A stretch of 64,000 nucleotides of DNA from Barnesiella viscericola DSM 18177 (GCF_000512915.1 NZ_CP007034.1:2730001-2794000), one strand, 5' to 3'. Numbered from the stretch's first letter, positions 45,197-54,365 are shown. The notes: generated by a model from the letters alone, not told the origin. A program made the numbers and translations.

Positions 45197-45249
45197 GACT
45201 TTATAATTTTAATCAAAAACACATTTACTAACTATTAAAAATTAACGCT

Positions 45250-46578
45250 ATGAAACGTATATCACTAATGCTTATCCTTGCCTTACTTTTCTTAAAAGTA
45301 GCGGCCCAAAATTACACCCAAGTCTATCTTATTGGAGGTGCAGCACCTAACGAATGGGATAATAATAAGGCAGAATACATGACACCGGTTTCCACAACTG
45401 AAGAAAACGCCATTTTCACTTGGACAGGTCCGTTGAAAGCAAGTGACTTCAAATTCATCAACACTTTGGGAACTTGGCAACCATCTTTTAATGCTCCAAC
45501 AGAAAATGAGCCTATTGAACTCGGCAAATCTCATAACCTCGTATATAATGAAAGCGGCAATGACCATAAATTCATGTTATCAGAATCCGGGTTTTATACA
45601 GTTACCGTCGATTTGAAGAAACTTACCATGGTAGTTGAAAAGGCCAATGTCGAAATACCGGAAGAATTATGGATAACTGGAACAGCTATTCCAGAAGGAA
45701 CTGTAAAATTATCAAAAATTTATGGAGTAGCCAATTTCGCTTACAACGGCGAACTACAGCAAGGAGAACTTAAAATAATGACAACCCCGACACCAGACGA
45801 AACAACAGAATATATCATTCCTTCTGAAGAAGCAATGGACATTACAGGCAAAACAACTCTGACAACAACAACAGACTCAAAACAACCTGGATGGAACGTC
45901 ATGGTTGCAGATCCTGCTTATAAAATAAAAATAGACCTGGTTGCAAAAGAAGTAAATGCAGAAATATACAAATCACCGGAAATGTTGTATATCGTAGGAG
46001 GTGCAACCGAATGCGGCTGGAATGTTGACTCTGCCATCCCTTTTACAAAGGATACCAACAATCCAGACCAGTTTGTATTCACAGGTGAATTAAAAATACG
46101 TCCTGAAAATGTCGGAAGCAACGAATTCAAAATTCTTGGACAAAGAACTTGGGATCCATACAGTCTACACCCATATACTGAAAATGAAAAAATACTCGAA
46201 TCAACAAGTTTCAGAATCGGCGGAAACGACACCAAATGGATTGTTGATAGTGACAAACAAGGCATTTACACTATTACAGTAAATACTTTCTATGAGACTA
46301 TTTCAGCGCGCTTCGAACCGACCTCCACCAAAGTAGACATGCTTGAAACTGACAAGTATTTTCATTATAATGTATCAGGAAATGAGGTACACGTTTCCAT
46401 GATTGACGGATATTCAGCTGACAACGTACAACTAATAAGCCTCGATGGAAAAATTGTATATTCTGCACAGAATAAAACAAATAGTTTTACAATAAGCAAT
46501 AATAGTGCAACTGGAATATATATATTCAAAATCAGCTGCAATGGAAAAGTTTTTGCCCAACAAGTTGCATTACAATAA
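45250..46578 (+). CDS. SusE/F-like multi-module glycan-binding protein with T9SS tail (AT-rich)
   Basis: The 442-residue protein has a signal peptide (ends KVAAQ) and three SusE/F-type modules: about 22-130 (VYLIGGAAPNEWDNN), 132-240 (LWITGTAIPEGTVKL) and 241-360 (LYIVGGATECGWNVD). The C-terminal sorting tail includes VQLISLDGKIVYSA, NSATGIYIFKI and FAQQVALQ. No lipobox is present. It follows GH31 by 53 bases and shares its AT-rich composition. It likely binds the same glycan that the enzyme cuts. Confidence 0.8.
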   Translation: MKRISLMLILALLFLKVAAQNYTQVYLIGGAAPNEWDNNKAEYMTPVSTTEENAIFTWTGPLKASDFKFINTLGTWQPSFNAPTENEPIELGKSHNLVYNESGNDHKFMLSESGFYTVTVDLKKLTMVVEKANVEIPEELWITGTAIPEGTVKLSKIYGVANFAYNGELQQGELKIMTTPTPDETTEYIIPSEEAMDITGKTTLTTTTDSKQPGWNVMVADPAYKIKIDLVAKEVNAEIYKSPEMLYIVGGATECGWNVDSAIPFTKDTNNPDQFVFTGELKIRPENVGSNEFKILGQRTWDPYSLHPYTENEKILESTSFRIGGNDTKWIVDSDKQGIYTITVNTFYETISARFEPTSTKVDMLETDKYFHYNVSGNEVHVSMIDGYSADNVQLISLDGKIVYSAQNKTNSFTISNNSATGIYIFKISCNGKVFAQQVALQ

Positions 46579-46621
46579 AATGCAAATAATCAAGGGAACA
46601 ACAAACTTTGATGAATAAAAC

Positions 46622-46655
46622 AGAGACCGGCCCAATAATAGTTGGACCGGTCTCT
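46622..46655 (+). terminator. Terminator after the GH31-SusE/F cassette
   Basis: AGAGACCGGCCCAA and TTGGACCGGTCTCT form a 14-bp stem with one mismatch and a six-base loop, 43 bases after the stop. The IS at 46665 begins right after it. Confidence 0.7.
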
Positions 46656-46664
46656 TATTTAAAA

Positions 46665-48373
46665 TAGGGACAGTCGTTTAATTCCGTCATTATGAGTCAA
46701 TCGGCAGACTGTCCCGGTAATTTTTCCGATCGAACTCTTCTTTTTATATTTTCGGCTCCGTTTCGGAGCCCCTTTTTTCATTTTTGGACCCAACTGGAGC
46801 CAATACTCCAGTGAAAGGGCCGTTTCTCACTCACCTCGAACATCAGGCAGCCTGGGCAATTTCGTTGACTTCCCGCCGGACGAGCTGTACTGCATTCGCC
46901 GTGTGGATGCCAAAGAAGATGTACAGGATTTCGGTCAACTTCGTCCTTGCCTTGATGCGTTTCAGGCCATAGTGTTCCTTCTGCGTTCCGAACGAGCCTT
47001 CCATCCTCGTTGCCCTCACCCTCGCCAGCTCGTTGCGGATGATGTCGTTCTCTTTCTTTTCCAAGGACGGACGGCCACGCTTGACGAATGACGTCTGTAT
47101 TCCTCTATCCTTGCAGTACCCCCTGTTGGCGCTGCCGGCATAGCCTGCATCTCCTCCGACCTTCTTCGCGTCCACACCGAAGAGCTTTCGGTGCATCTTC
47201 AGGCAGTGCGTAAGCCTGGTTCCCTCGTTGAAGGCATTGAATGACAGCTTCTCGATGAATGAGAGTCCGTCAACCTGGATGTTGTTGCACTTCGCACCGA
47301 ACTCTACGCTCTTCACTTCCTTGCCTCTCACGATCGGCCTCACATACGGCTTGCTGATGCTCACTATCCTGTCCTTGACACTCTCGCGAGGATTGTTGTT
47401 CTCGAAGTGGGCCTTCTGCTGACGGTACATCCTTGTGATGATTTCAATATCGCTCTTCTGTCTGGCTGTCAGCAATTTCTCCGCACCTGCATTCTCCCTC
47501 TCCAGTGTGCGGGTCTCCTTCAGTATCTTCCCCAAAAGGTTGAGCAGGCGTCTGGTCAGTTTCCTGGTCTGGACTTTCGTATGCCTGCGCCGCTTCCTGT
47601 ACGACAGGTTGGCCTTCTCTACGTCTACGTACTTCGTCCTCGGACGGTGCACATTCAGCTTGGCACTCAGAGTGCACATTATCTCATATGACTTCTCTAT
47701 TCCTTCCCACAGAAGCTTCGGATCCGTAGGATAGTGCATCTCGCTCTCGTAACAGGTCGCATCCGTATACATCGTGTCCAGGTCCTTCATGTACGGTTTC
47801 CAGGCTCTTGCCAGTATCTCCTGCTGCTGTTGGATCTTCAGCCCGCGGGCCAGTTCCGAAAACACGTCGTCCAGAAGTTTGTAGTTCGTCAGAGGATGCA
47901 TCGGGTCTATTCTCACATCGCAGAAGAGCTGATAGTGGACGTTACCGTTAAGATGCTCCATCAACTTCGGGCTGCTCAGACCTGTGTACATCTTCAGGAA
48001 CATCAGCGCAACCTTGCCCTCCGGGGTGAAGTATGTTTTTCGTCCTTTCTTCGCTCTCATGCTCTTGCTTATCAGTCCAAAGTTCTCTGCCATCTCACGT
48101 AGCGGCAGCCTCTTCCTGATTTTTCCCAGCTCGCTAGTCGCGAATGTCTGCCTATGCAATTCATAAAAATCGAACTCCGTGAAAGGAAGATCGGGTGATA
48201 TTCCAGAGAAATTTTGTACCTTAGCCATGCAGATTAATTTTTGCGATACCTCCAAATTTGGCTTTTCCAGGGCGCTTGGGGGTATTCTTTTTATCTTTAG
48301 CTAAGATACGGATTTTATATTACATTAGCAATCAATTCTTTATAAAGTTTTATTCTTTTTACGACAGTCCCTA
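46665..48373 (-). mobile_element. Complete IS1182/ISNCY-like insertion sequence (1709 bp)
   Basis: Terminal repeats are TAGGGACAGTCGT at the left and TAGGGACTGTCGT read inward at the right. A single transposase occupies most of it on the minus strand. An internal hairpin GGCTCCG/CGGAGCC followed by a T-run near 46755-46778 is a terminator at the 3' end of the transposase. The family assignment (IS1182 or ISNCY) is from the transposase type and is not certain. Confidence 0.85.
46843..48228 (-). CDS. IS1182/ISNCY-like transposase
   Basis: The start at 48228 (MAKVQNFSGISP) is preferred over one nine codons upstream because it matches the usual compact N-terminus; the product is then 461 residues. 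An N-terminal domain of DUF772 type (PEGKVALMFLKMYTGLSSPKLM, GNVHYQLFCDV) precedes a DDE core with MYTDATCYESE, GGDAGYAGSANRGYC and RATRMEGSFGTQKEHYGLKR. The C-terminus is intact. A diverged fragment of the same gene lies at 41145-41731. It would mobilise the surrounding element. Confidence 0.85.
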   Translation of the reverse strand: MAKVQNFSGISPDLPFTEFDFYELHRQTFATSELGKIRKRLPLREMAENFGLISKSMRAKKGRKTYFTPEGKVALMFLKMYTGLSSPKLMEHLNGNVHYQLFCDVRIDPMHPLTNYKLLDDVFSELARGLKIQQQQEILARAWKPYMKDLDTMYTDATCYESEMHYPTDPKLLWEGIEKSYEIMCTLSAKLNVHRPRTKYVDVEKANLSYRKRRRHTKVQTRKLTRRLLNLLGKILKETRTLERENAGAEKLLTARQKSDIEIITRMYRQQKAHFENNNPRESVKDRIVSISKPYVRPIVRGKEVKSVEFGAKCNNIQVDGLSFIEKLSFNAFNEGTRLTHCLKMHRKLFGVDAKKVGGDAGYAGSANRGYCKDRGIQTSFVKRGRPSLEKKENDIIRNELARVRATRMEGSFGTQKEHYGLKRIKARTKLTEILYIFFGIHTANAVQLVRREVNEIAQAA

Positions 48374-48416
48374 ATTATACGCTAAAGTTTTTCCGTAACA
48401 TACTTTGAATTAGTTT

Positions 48417-49790
48417 TTATCTTCTATTCCCTTTTTTCTGTTCTCTCCATGGAAGATTAGACGATGAGCCGCCAGAACCAGTACCGACATGAACCTCTGC
48501 CGGACCTCCAGCGGCAAGAGTAAAAGCTGCTCCCAACAGCTCGGCCTGCTTCCCGCTTACCTGTTCCTGCGGCTCGAAGACGGCATTGACAAACTCCTCG
48601 TCCGTGATCTGGCCGTTGAAATGTCTTTGGGCCATATCATAGTCTATCTGGAACTTGGTGTCCTCAAAAAGCTCCTCTCCGACCCGTGTCCAGATGTGAA
48701 GCGACGGATTTCGGTAGTTGGACACGTTGATTCGGACAAGCTCGGCACCGGATGAGAGGCTGTAACGCTGAGGGTTTGCCATCCGGTCGAGCCGGTCTAT
48801 CAGCTTTCGTTGCCTGTCTATGACGGCATCTTTCTCTTCTGACTGCCGTTCGGCGGTTTCCGCCCTGCGGATGGCTTTGTCTATCTCCACTTGATAGCCG
48901 TTTCGCAGTTTCCTGATTTCTGATTTATGCTGTTCCCGCAATCGGATCTTTTCTGCCTGAAGAGCCTTAATCTGTCTATTAAGTTCGGCAATCTGCCCGT
49001 CCTTGTCCGCAAGTTCCTTTTTTGCCTTGGCAAGGTCTCCCTTGCCGAACCACGCGAGGATGGTGCTCCTGCCTTCCTGCGCCTTCTCCACATCAACCTG
49101 CAACTTGGCTATATCCTCTTCATATTGGATTACCTGCTGCCTGTAGTATTCTGAGTTCGCCTGATGCTTGGCTGTGGAGCCGACAATCCCACGCTGCAAC
49201 CCGAACGGTTTCATGGCTGCTGCGTAACTGTTCTGGTATTCATGAAGCTTGGTGCGTCGCATCACATCATCCGCTGACAAACGGGGACCGGATTTCGTCT
49301 CGTACTTCCTCTCTCCCTCCCGCTTCCTGCGGATACGCTCACCGGTTACAATGGGAACGATGGTGGCGTGCAGGTGGGGAGTCTTCTCGTCCATGTGCAG
49401 TACGCACGATACAAGGTTCTCTTCGCCGAAGGTCCCCTTTAGCCATTTGAGATTGGCATCGATCCAACTGTCCAGTCTGTCGTCATTGGCAATCTTCATC
49501 ATCTGCTCATGCGTTCCGGTCAGGATGATACGGATGGCTTTTGTCTGGTTCTTACCGACCTTGCGGCGCAGCCCGGCCGTGTCGATGCGGTGCTGTATCG
49601 CCTCGGTACGATTGGAAACTCCCTCGGGGAACCTGACCAGCTCACGGTTGAGATGTGTCCGGTCCGCATTGGCATTGACCGGCACATAAATTTTTCCCTT
49701 GGTATCCTTCCTTTCTATATGGCATGACATTCCGCTGTCATTACCGCTGCCACGCTGCAAGTGGCAAACCGCGTATTGTGTATTGCTCAT
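48417..49790 (-). CDS. MobV-type relaxase (Pre/Mob plasmid recombination family)
   Basis: The ATG at 49790 is chosen because MSNTQYAVCHLQRG is the usual MobV N-terminus; 20 further upstream codons show no homology. The 457-residue protein carries the metal-binding motif HMDEKTPHLH (about residues 132-141) that positions nicking at oriT. A long coiled coil (about 210-330, rich in E, K, Q and R) and a C-terminal FNGQITDEEF domain follow. Relaxases of this family nick one strand and lead it into a conjugation channel supplied by another element. It is downstream of the DUF6371 gene and may act on an oriT in 49791-49994. Confidence 0.88.
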   Translation of the reverse strand: MSNTQYAVCHLQRGSGNDSGMSCHIERKDTKGKIYVPVNANADRTHLNRELVRFPEGVSNRTEAIQHRIDTAGLRRKVGKNQTKAIRIILTGTHEQMMKIANDDRLDSWIDANLKWLKGTFGEENLVSCVLHMDEKTPHLHATIVPIVTGERIRRKREGERKYETKSGPRLSADDVMRRTKLHEYQNSYAAAMKPFGLQRGIVGSTAKHQANSEYYRQQVIQYEEDIAKLQVDVEKAQEGRSTILAWFGKGDLAKAKKELADKDGQIAELNRQIKALQAEKIRLREQHKSEIRKLRNGYQVEIDKAIRRAETAERQSEEKDAVIDRQRKLIDRLDRMANPQRYSLSSGAELVRINVSNYRNPSLHIWTRVGEELFEDTKFQIDYDMAQRHFNGQITDEEFVNAVFEPQEQVSGKQAELLGAAFTLAAGGPAEVHVGTGSGGSSSNLPWREQKKGNRR

Positions 49791-49994
49791 ATCTGTTCGT
49801 TTTATGGTTGTCATTTCTGTTGTAAAATCCCGTTTTATTGCCGGAGGCATATACTTAAATCCGAAGGGGAGCCCCTCGGCTTATGGGCTTTTTGACTGCC
49901 GGACGCGGAGTGGAGGCGGTGAAAATGCCCTAATAAGCTACGGGATTTTACAACCCCTTTCCCTTGGGACAGCAAGCTGTCCGGTGCCTTCCTG
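49791..49994 (-). other. Intergenic region upstream of the MobV relaxase, candidate oriT
   Basis: No reading frame is supported. CCGAAGGGG and CCCCTCGG (49862-49879) form a compact hairpin, and GC-rich imperfect repeats follow. MobV-type oriT sites usually lie just upstream of the relaxase gene, so this is the likeliest location, but no nick-site consensus was recognised. Confidence 0.3.
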
Positions 49995-51062
49995 TCATTC
50001 CGTTTTTTTCGCATCAATCAGTTCAAGCCCGAAAGCGTCGATGAGGGACCGCAATACGGGATTGCGTTCTATCATCTGTTGAAGGATCATCTGCGGCGTG
50101 TCCTCCATCAGGAGGAAGTCTGCGATGTCCAGTCCGGCTTCACGCTGCGCACCGGTCGCAATCCTCTCCAGCATATCGGAACATGTGGCACGCCTGCAAA
50201 AGGATTCCAGCATCGGCAGCCGTCGCCTCCATTCTTCCGTCGCCTTGAGGTCGGGGAAGAGGACAACCTCCCGGCCGCCCAATACCTGCATGGTCTCGCT
50301 GTTGAAGCACCCGTGCATCCCTCCGGTGGCAAGCCAGATGAAGTCCGGGATGAAAAGGGCGGCGACCAGTGCCGTCTTCTCGCTCTCGACAACGGCTACG
50401 GGCTTGGCGGACATGGCGGCGGAAGTGTCCGACAGCAGATGTTCTCCGAACAGGCACTGCTTCATCCTGAAATCCTGCACCTTCCTCACGGAATGCACCC
50501 AGCTGACTTGGTTAAAAGGCTCCTTGATACGGTGTCCGGTTACGGCATCGTAGCCCATGATCTTGCCCGCACGCACGTTGCTGTTCCGGTCTATCTGCCA
50601 GAATACGGTCGCACCGCCCCACCTCCTTGAGGTACCGACCCTGTATAGGCTGAATAGCTTGTCCACATTCTCCTTGCCCATCACTTTGGGAAAGTATCGG
50701 TACAAGGGGTTGATGTCGTACCTGCGCATGGATTGCTCCACCCAATCAGAGGGAAGAAAAGAAATCCGTGGTTTCTGTTCGGGCAATGCTCTTGCTGGCG
50801 GTCTTGCAGCTATCGGTGTGCCGCCAAACCTTTCCTGCCCATTCAATCTTTCTTTGACAGCCGGATTGTCCCGGAAGTATTCCTTCGGGGTATAGTGGTA
50901 GCCGCAACTGTTGATATGGTCGCAGATGCCCACGTTGTCAGGGAAGGAAATCTCTCCCGCCTCGTCGATATAACGGGTAAAGCAGGACTTCCTGCCGCAC
51001 TCCGGACAGACGGTCTTGCTGCCCGGCCTGTATTTCTGAAGATGGAATCTGTATCCGTTCAT
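49995..51062 (-). CDS. DUF6371 zinc-finger/toprim primase-like protein
   Basis: From the ATG at 51062 (MNGYRFHLQKYRPGSKTVC; a start nine codons upstream is less likely) the protein has 355 residues. Cysteines in CPECGRKSC and CDHINSCGYHY form a primase-type zinc finger. The central WGGATVFWQIDR and KPVAVVESEKTALVAA with PDLKATEEW match a toprim fold (Glu and the later acidic residue). Such proteins accompany MobV relaxases on Bacteroides elements and may prime the complementary strand after transfer. Exact function is unproven. Confidence 0.75.
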   Translation of the reverse strand: MNGYRFHLQKYRPGSKTVCPECGRKSCFTRYIDEAGEISFPDNVGICDHINSCGYHYTPKEYFRDNPAVKERLNGQERFGGTPIAARPPARALPEQKPRISFLPSDWVEQSMRRYDINPLYRYFPKVMGKENVDKLFSLYRVGTSRRWGGATVFWQIDRNSNVRAGKIMGYDAVTGHRIKEPFNQVSWVHSVRKVQDFRMKQCLFGEHLLSDTSAAMSAKPVAVVESEKTALVAALFIPDFIWLATGGMHGCFNSETMQVLGGREVVLFPDLKATEEWRRRLPMLESFCRRATCSDMLERIATGAQREAGLDIADFLLMEDTPQMILQQMIERNPVLRSLIDAFGLELIDAKKTE

Positions 51063-51099
51063 GATGCTCTCTTTTGTGGATTCCTGCAAGTGGAAACCG

Positions 51100-51215
51100 T
51101 CATTTGCAGTTTGCAGTTCCTGCAGTCTTGCAGGAAATACCTGTTTTTAGAACCCTGAAACTGCAAAACTGCAAAGACTGCAGGCTGCAACGAGGGGGTC
51201 ATCCGTTGCAGTCTG
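51100..51215. repeat. Cluster of TGCAGT/ACTGCA sites between the two mobilisation modules
   Basis: TTTGCAGTTTGCAGTT (51103-51118), CAGTCTTGCAGG, AACTGCAAAACTGCAAAG (about 51159-51176), ACTGCAGGCTGCAA and GTTGCAGTC (51205-51213) place about seven copies of the GCAGT word in both orientations. The first and third blocks are inverted copies and could pair. It may be a replication or strand-priming origin or a regulator-binding cluster. No gene is present in 51063-51347. Confidence 0.5.
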
Positions 51216-51287
51216 GGGGTGACGGTTCATTGTCTGTCATATTAAATTTTCCAGATTTATAAAATAATTTTCCCCATATCCGACAAG

Positions 51288-51338
51288 ACAGTCATACAAA
51301 AAGCGGTCGCACGAGGCGACCGCTTTTTGTATGACTGT
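51288..51338 (-). terminator. Very strong terminator at the end of the int-to-mob operon
   Basis: Two perfect 23-base arms (ACAGTCATACAAAAAGCGGTCGC and its complement) enclose a five-base loop. It sits nine bases past the stop of the relaxase at 51348. The A/T tracts within the arms supply the T-run in either direction. Confidence 0.85.
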
Positions 51339-51347
51339 TTCATGACT

Positions 51348-52559
51348 TTATCGTCTTAATCCTGTTCTCGGTTTCTTGCCCAATAGGAGGGTAGCGGTTC
51401 GTGCGCAGCGACGGGCCCATTGCAGGTCGTCATCGTCCTTGTCCCGCCAGGGGAGATTGCTTTGCGAACCTCCGCCGCCACCTCCGGCAGATATGGCTGG
51501 CGTATCAAGCATACCAACAAAGATAGCTACGGCTATGTCGGTCAGCTCACTGCTGTTGGCAACCTCCCGATAGTCGAACTCATCGTTGAAATAGTCAAGC
51601 ACCCGCTCCGGAATATAGAAACGCTGTTCCCTCCCGCTATGGGAAGAAAGCGTGTAGGACACCGAGCCGGAACGATAGTGAGTATAGTCGTCCATATCGG
51701 TTGTCGGTCTTCTAACAGGTTCTGGTCTATGGATTTGAGAAGTATTGACCTGAGCGGCAAGCCTCTCCCGGTAGTGGAGCTTTTGCCACGTACGGGGAAG
51801 TTTCGAAATCATCAGGTTACGGGCCACTCCCAGTTCGGAAGCCTTGTATTTGGCATTTCCTTTGAGGATCGCATATCCACGGAGAACATCTTTCTTGTCT
51901 TTCCGTTCATATACGGAATAGCCTCTCCGGGCAAGTGCCTTCTTGTATTCTTCCCATGACCATGATGGCATGGTTCTCAATACCTCCATGCACTCTCTGC
52001 TTACTTCCGGAATGTTGCGACTTCGGATTTCTTCCGCAGTCTTCCAGCCACGTTTCACTGCAACTCGCTCGGCTGCACGTTGTGCCCGAAGATGAATGTT
52101 ATGGTCATTGTTGATGTTCCCATTTTCATCAAAGCGGCAAATTGCGGCGTGTAGATGGGGAACTTTCCCTTTGGATTCCATGTGCAGGTAAACCGTGTAT
52201 TTGCTGTTTGCCAGATTGGTCGGGCTGGAACGGACTTTACCGTCCTTGCCGGTAATCGTTTGTTTATCGAACTCTTCGGCGAACTCGTGCCAGAGTTTTT
52301 GCCAGTCCTCAATGTCATAGAAACTGGTATGCTCAGGCGATGGACTCAACTCTATTCTGATTATGGAATTCTTTATCGGCCGATGCTGGGAAAGGGTCAA
52401 CTGCATGGAGTTCCATATTCCCATAGCGTCCAGTTCCGGGGGCAACAGATTGTCCAATACCCGATATATTTTTTCCGGATGCTTCTTGTGTTTTGATTCG
52501 CCAGTAATATAACGAAGGTCATTGATGCCGTAAGATATGGCTTTGGCTTTTGCAATCAT
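51348..52559 (-). CDS. Relaxase/mobilization nuclease (BmgA-like, MobP class)
   Basis: The 403-residue protein begins MIAKAKAISYG, then IRIELSPSPEHTSFY and the triad motif HMESKGKVPHLHAAICRFDE (about residues 126-145), whose spaced histidines bind the metal for nicking. The RNIPEVSRECMEVLRTMPSWSWEEYKKALARRGY segment is typical of Bacteroides mobilisation nucleases. A glycine-rich tract precedes a C-terminal SNLPWRDKDDDD tail that resembles the SNLPWREQ tail of the MobV relaxase at 48417, a shared module. Its start overlaps the MobC-like stop by four bases. Confidence 0.85.
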   Translation of the reverse strand: MIAKAKAISYGINDLRYITGESKHKKHPEKIYRVLDNLLPPELDAMGIWNSMQLTLSQHRPIKNSIIRIELSPSPEHTSFYDIEDWQKLWHEFAEEFDKQTITGKDGKVRSSPTNLANSKYTVYLHMESKGKVPHLHAAICRFDENGNINNDHNIHLRAQRAAERVAVKRGWKTAEEIRSRNIPEVSRECMEVLRTMPSWSWEEYKKALARRGYSVYERKDKKDVLRGYAILKGNAKYKASELGVARNLMISKLPRTWQKLHYRERLAAQVNTSQIHRPEPVRRPTTDMDDYTHYRSGSVSYTLSSHSGREQRFYIPERVLDYFNDEFDYREVANSSELTDIAVAIFVGMLDTPAISAGGGGGGSQSNLPWRDKDDDDLQWARRCARTATLLLGKKPRTGLRR

Positions 52560-52975
52560 TTTTCTTCGGATTGAGGGTTGGACGGAATTCTATTTTTCTC
52601 CTTTACGGCTTCCAGGAATTGGTAGACGCCTTCGGCAACATTGGAAAGTTCTCCGAGCCAGCCGACCATGAACGGAATCTGATTGAACATTACCATCCGC
52701 TGCTTTGTGGACATTCCATGAAGTGCGGAGGTATATTTTACGAGATCAGACCGACAATTGTCCAGATTCTGCAGCAGTGCCGCCTCTTCTTTCGTGAGCC
52801 TCGCTTTGGGCTTGAAGTTATATGCACATGACAATATGTAGTCGCTTACGGTCATGCCGCATTGTTCGGCCAGTGATTTTATATGGTCTCTCTGGCTGGG
52901 AGTGACTTTTGCCCCGACAAAAACGCTTCTTGTTTCTTTCGGGGAAGTTGATGTATTGACAATATCTTCTTTCAT
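52556..52975 (-). CDS. MobC-like relaxosome accessory protein
   Basis: The ATG at 52975 (MKEDIVNTSTSPKETRSVFV) is preferred because the 40 upstream codons show no family similarity and run through the oriT-like region. The 139-residue protein has a ribbon-helix-helix-type N-terminus (RSVFVGAKVTPSQRDHIKSLAEQCGMTVSDYILSCAY) and a helical C-terminus. MobC proteins bind oriT and help the relaxase open the strands. It is translationally coupled to the relaxase gene. Confidence 0.82.
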   Translation of the reverse strand: MKEDIVNTSTSPKETRSVFVGAKVTPSQRDHIKSLAEQCGMTVSDYILSCAYNFKPKARLTKEEAALLQNLDNCRSDLVKYTSALHGMSTKQRMVMFNQIPFMVGWLGELSNVAEGVYQFLEAVKEKNRIPSNPQSEEK

Positions 52976-53241
52976 TTGAATCGTTGTTATAATGGTTGAA
53001 AAGGTGCGAGCTTGCGAGTACCGTACTGGCGAAGGAACTGAGCAGTCAAGAGCGCCAATGTACAACCGTAACGCAGTGAGGTTATACCTTGGCATATCTC
53101 GAAACAGTTACCTGTTTATGCTTCCCCGCAAGCCATATCGGATGTGTATAATGAATTGGCTCTTGGACAATGAAATGCAGGATAATATTATCCAATAAAA
53201 GAGGGGAGAAAATAAGTATCTCACATGGTGATTTCCTGCCG
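52976..53241 (-). other. Region upstream of mobC, candidate oriT
   Basis: This 266-base interval between the ATPase stop and the mobC start has no supported gene. It contains nested inverted words around TGCGAGTACCGTACTGGCG (about 53010-53035). oriT sites of Bacteroides mobilizable elements lie just upstream of mobC/mobA, so it is the best candidate for this module. Confidence 0.45.
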
Positions 53242-53286
53242 ACTTTGCTTTATTCTAATATATACGCCCCAGCAATAAAGTAAAGT
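53242..53286. repeat. Inverted repeat with ATATATACGCC core, partner of 37976-38022
   Basis: ACTTTGCTTTATT and AATAAAGTAAAGT form 13-base arms with one mismatch around CTAATATATACGCCCCAGC. It lies five bases past the stop of the ATPase gene, so it could serve as a terminator, but the conserved loop shared with the copy at 37976 suggests a specific recognition site. Confidence 0.65.
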
Positions 53287-53291
53287 TGTAT

Positions 53292-54365
53292 TCAGTAATG
53301 GCATTCCGGATTGAGAATATAATTTTTCCCCTCCTTTATGACCATCCGCTTGTTGCCAAGAAAGGTGGCTACCTTGACCGCCTTGTTGTAGCCGAGCTTT
53401 ACATTGTGCAATCCGTAAGCTTCCTTCAGACGTTCCAGGTAGTCATCGTAACTGCCGATATTGCCATTGGCAAAAGCGGCATCCACTGCAGCACGATGTA
53501 CAGGCTCAGGAATTTCCCTCTCCGGATCGAACGGTTCTTTGGTCGGTCGCCCGCTCTTCTTCTCTTTGGACAGATATGGTTCTACCAGTTCGGGCAGGAC
53601 GTCTTCGTTTATGCGGAAAGCGAAAGGTTCAAAGTCCCGGTCCCGGATGTGCACGGCTTCGACCACGCTTATGGCTTTGTCCTCTTTATCCACTTCTACC
53701 TGCAGGATGGTTTCCGCCTTGTTGTTGAGTTCCGTGCCGATGTGACCACGCGCATGTTCATCATTCTTGTTCTGATGCAGGACAGTATGGATATGGATTT
53801 GTTTATCGTCCGTCCACTGCATGAATTTCGAGATAACTTCGGTAGATTCACTGGATGAATTGATGTCGTAAAGGAAATCACGGATGCCATCTATAATGAC
53901 CAGACCCAAATCAGGTGTGGTGCCGATAGCTTCTTCGACTATCAACAGACGCACTCTTGGTGCAAACTTGCGCAGAGACAACATGATCAGATTTTCCGGC
54001 ACCTTGTCATCCGGCAGTTCCGCCAAACGCAGGATGCGCTTCAGTACCTGTTGACAATGATGGCGTCCCTGTTCCGTGTCGATATACAGAATCTTCCTCT
54101 TGTTCTCGGGGAACATGGAACGGTAACGAAGAACAGTGCGGCCACTCAATGCTGATGCGGCAATGGCCGAAACGTTGAATGTCTTCTTGCTTTTGGCTTT
54201 CCCGATGGAAGCGCTGAAATTCCCCAATGTGCCTATAACAGCATCATCCACCATCAACACCGCCGGCGCCTCTTCATAGTTATTCGTGACGCTCACGGCT
54301 GCTTCCTCTATATAAACAGCCAGTTCTTCACGTGAAGGTATCGTTTCGTCCGTCTTCTCCATCAT
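53292..54365 (-). CDS. RepA/RecA-like AAA ATPase of mobilizable elements
   Basis: The 357-residue protein has a Walker A-like SASIGKAKSKKT (about residues 52-63), an acidic strand KILYIDTEQG and Walker B DLGLVIIDGIRDFL, as in RepA-type hexameric helicases and related ATPases. The C-terminal part (about 270-357) resembles a winged helix. Such ATPases are common next to excisionase-like HTH genes in Bacteroides mobilizable elements and probably support excision or replication. Its ATG overlaps the stop of the HTH gene in TAATG. The second GK of the P-loop is non-canonical. Confidence 0.75.
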   Translation of the reverse strand: MMEKTDETIPSREELAVYIEEAAVSVTNNYEEAPAVLMVDDAVIGTLGNFSASIGKAKSKKTFNVSAIAASALSGRTVLRYRSMFPENKRKILYIDTEQGRHHCQQVLKRILRLAELPDDKVPENLIMLSLRKFAPRVRLLIVEEAIGTTPDLGLVIIDGIRDFLYDINSSSESTEVISKFMQWTDDKQIHIHTVLHQNKNDEHARGHIGTELNNKAETILQVEVDKEDKAISVVEAVHIRDRDFEPFAFRINEDVLPELVEPYLSKEKKSGRPTKEPFDPEREIPEPVHRAAVDAAFANGNIGSYDDYLERLKEAYGLHNVKLGYNKAVKVATFLGNKRMVIKEGKNYILNPECHY

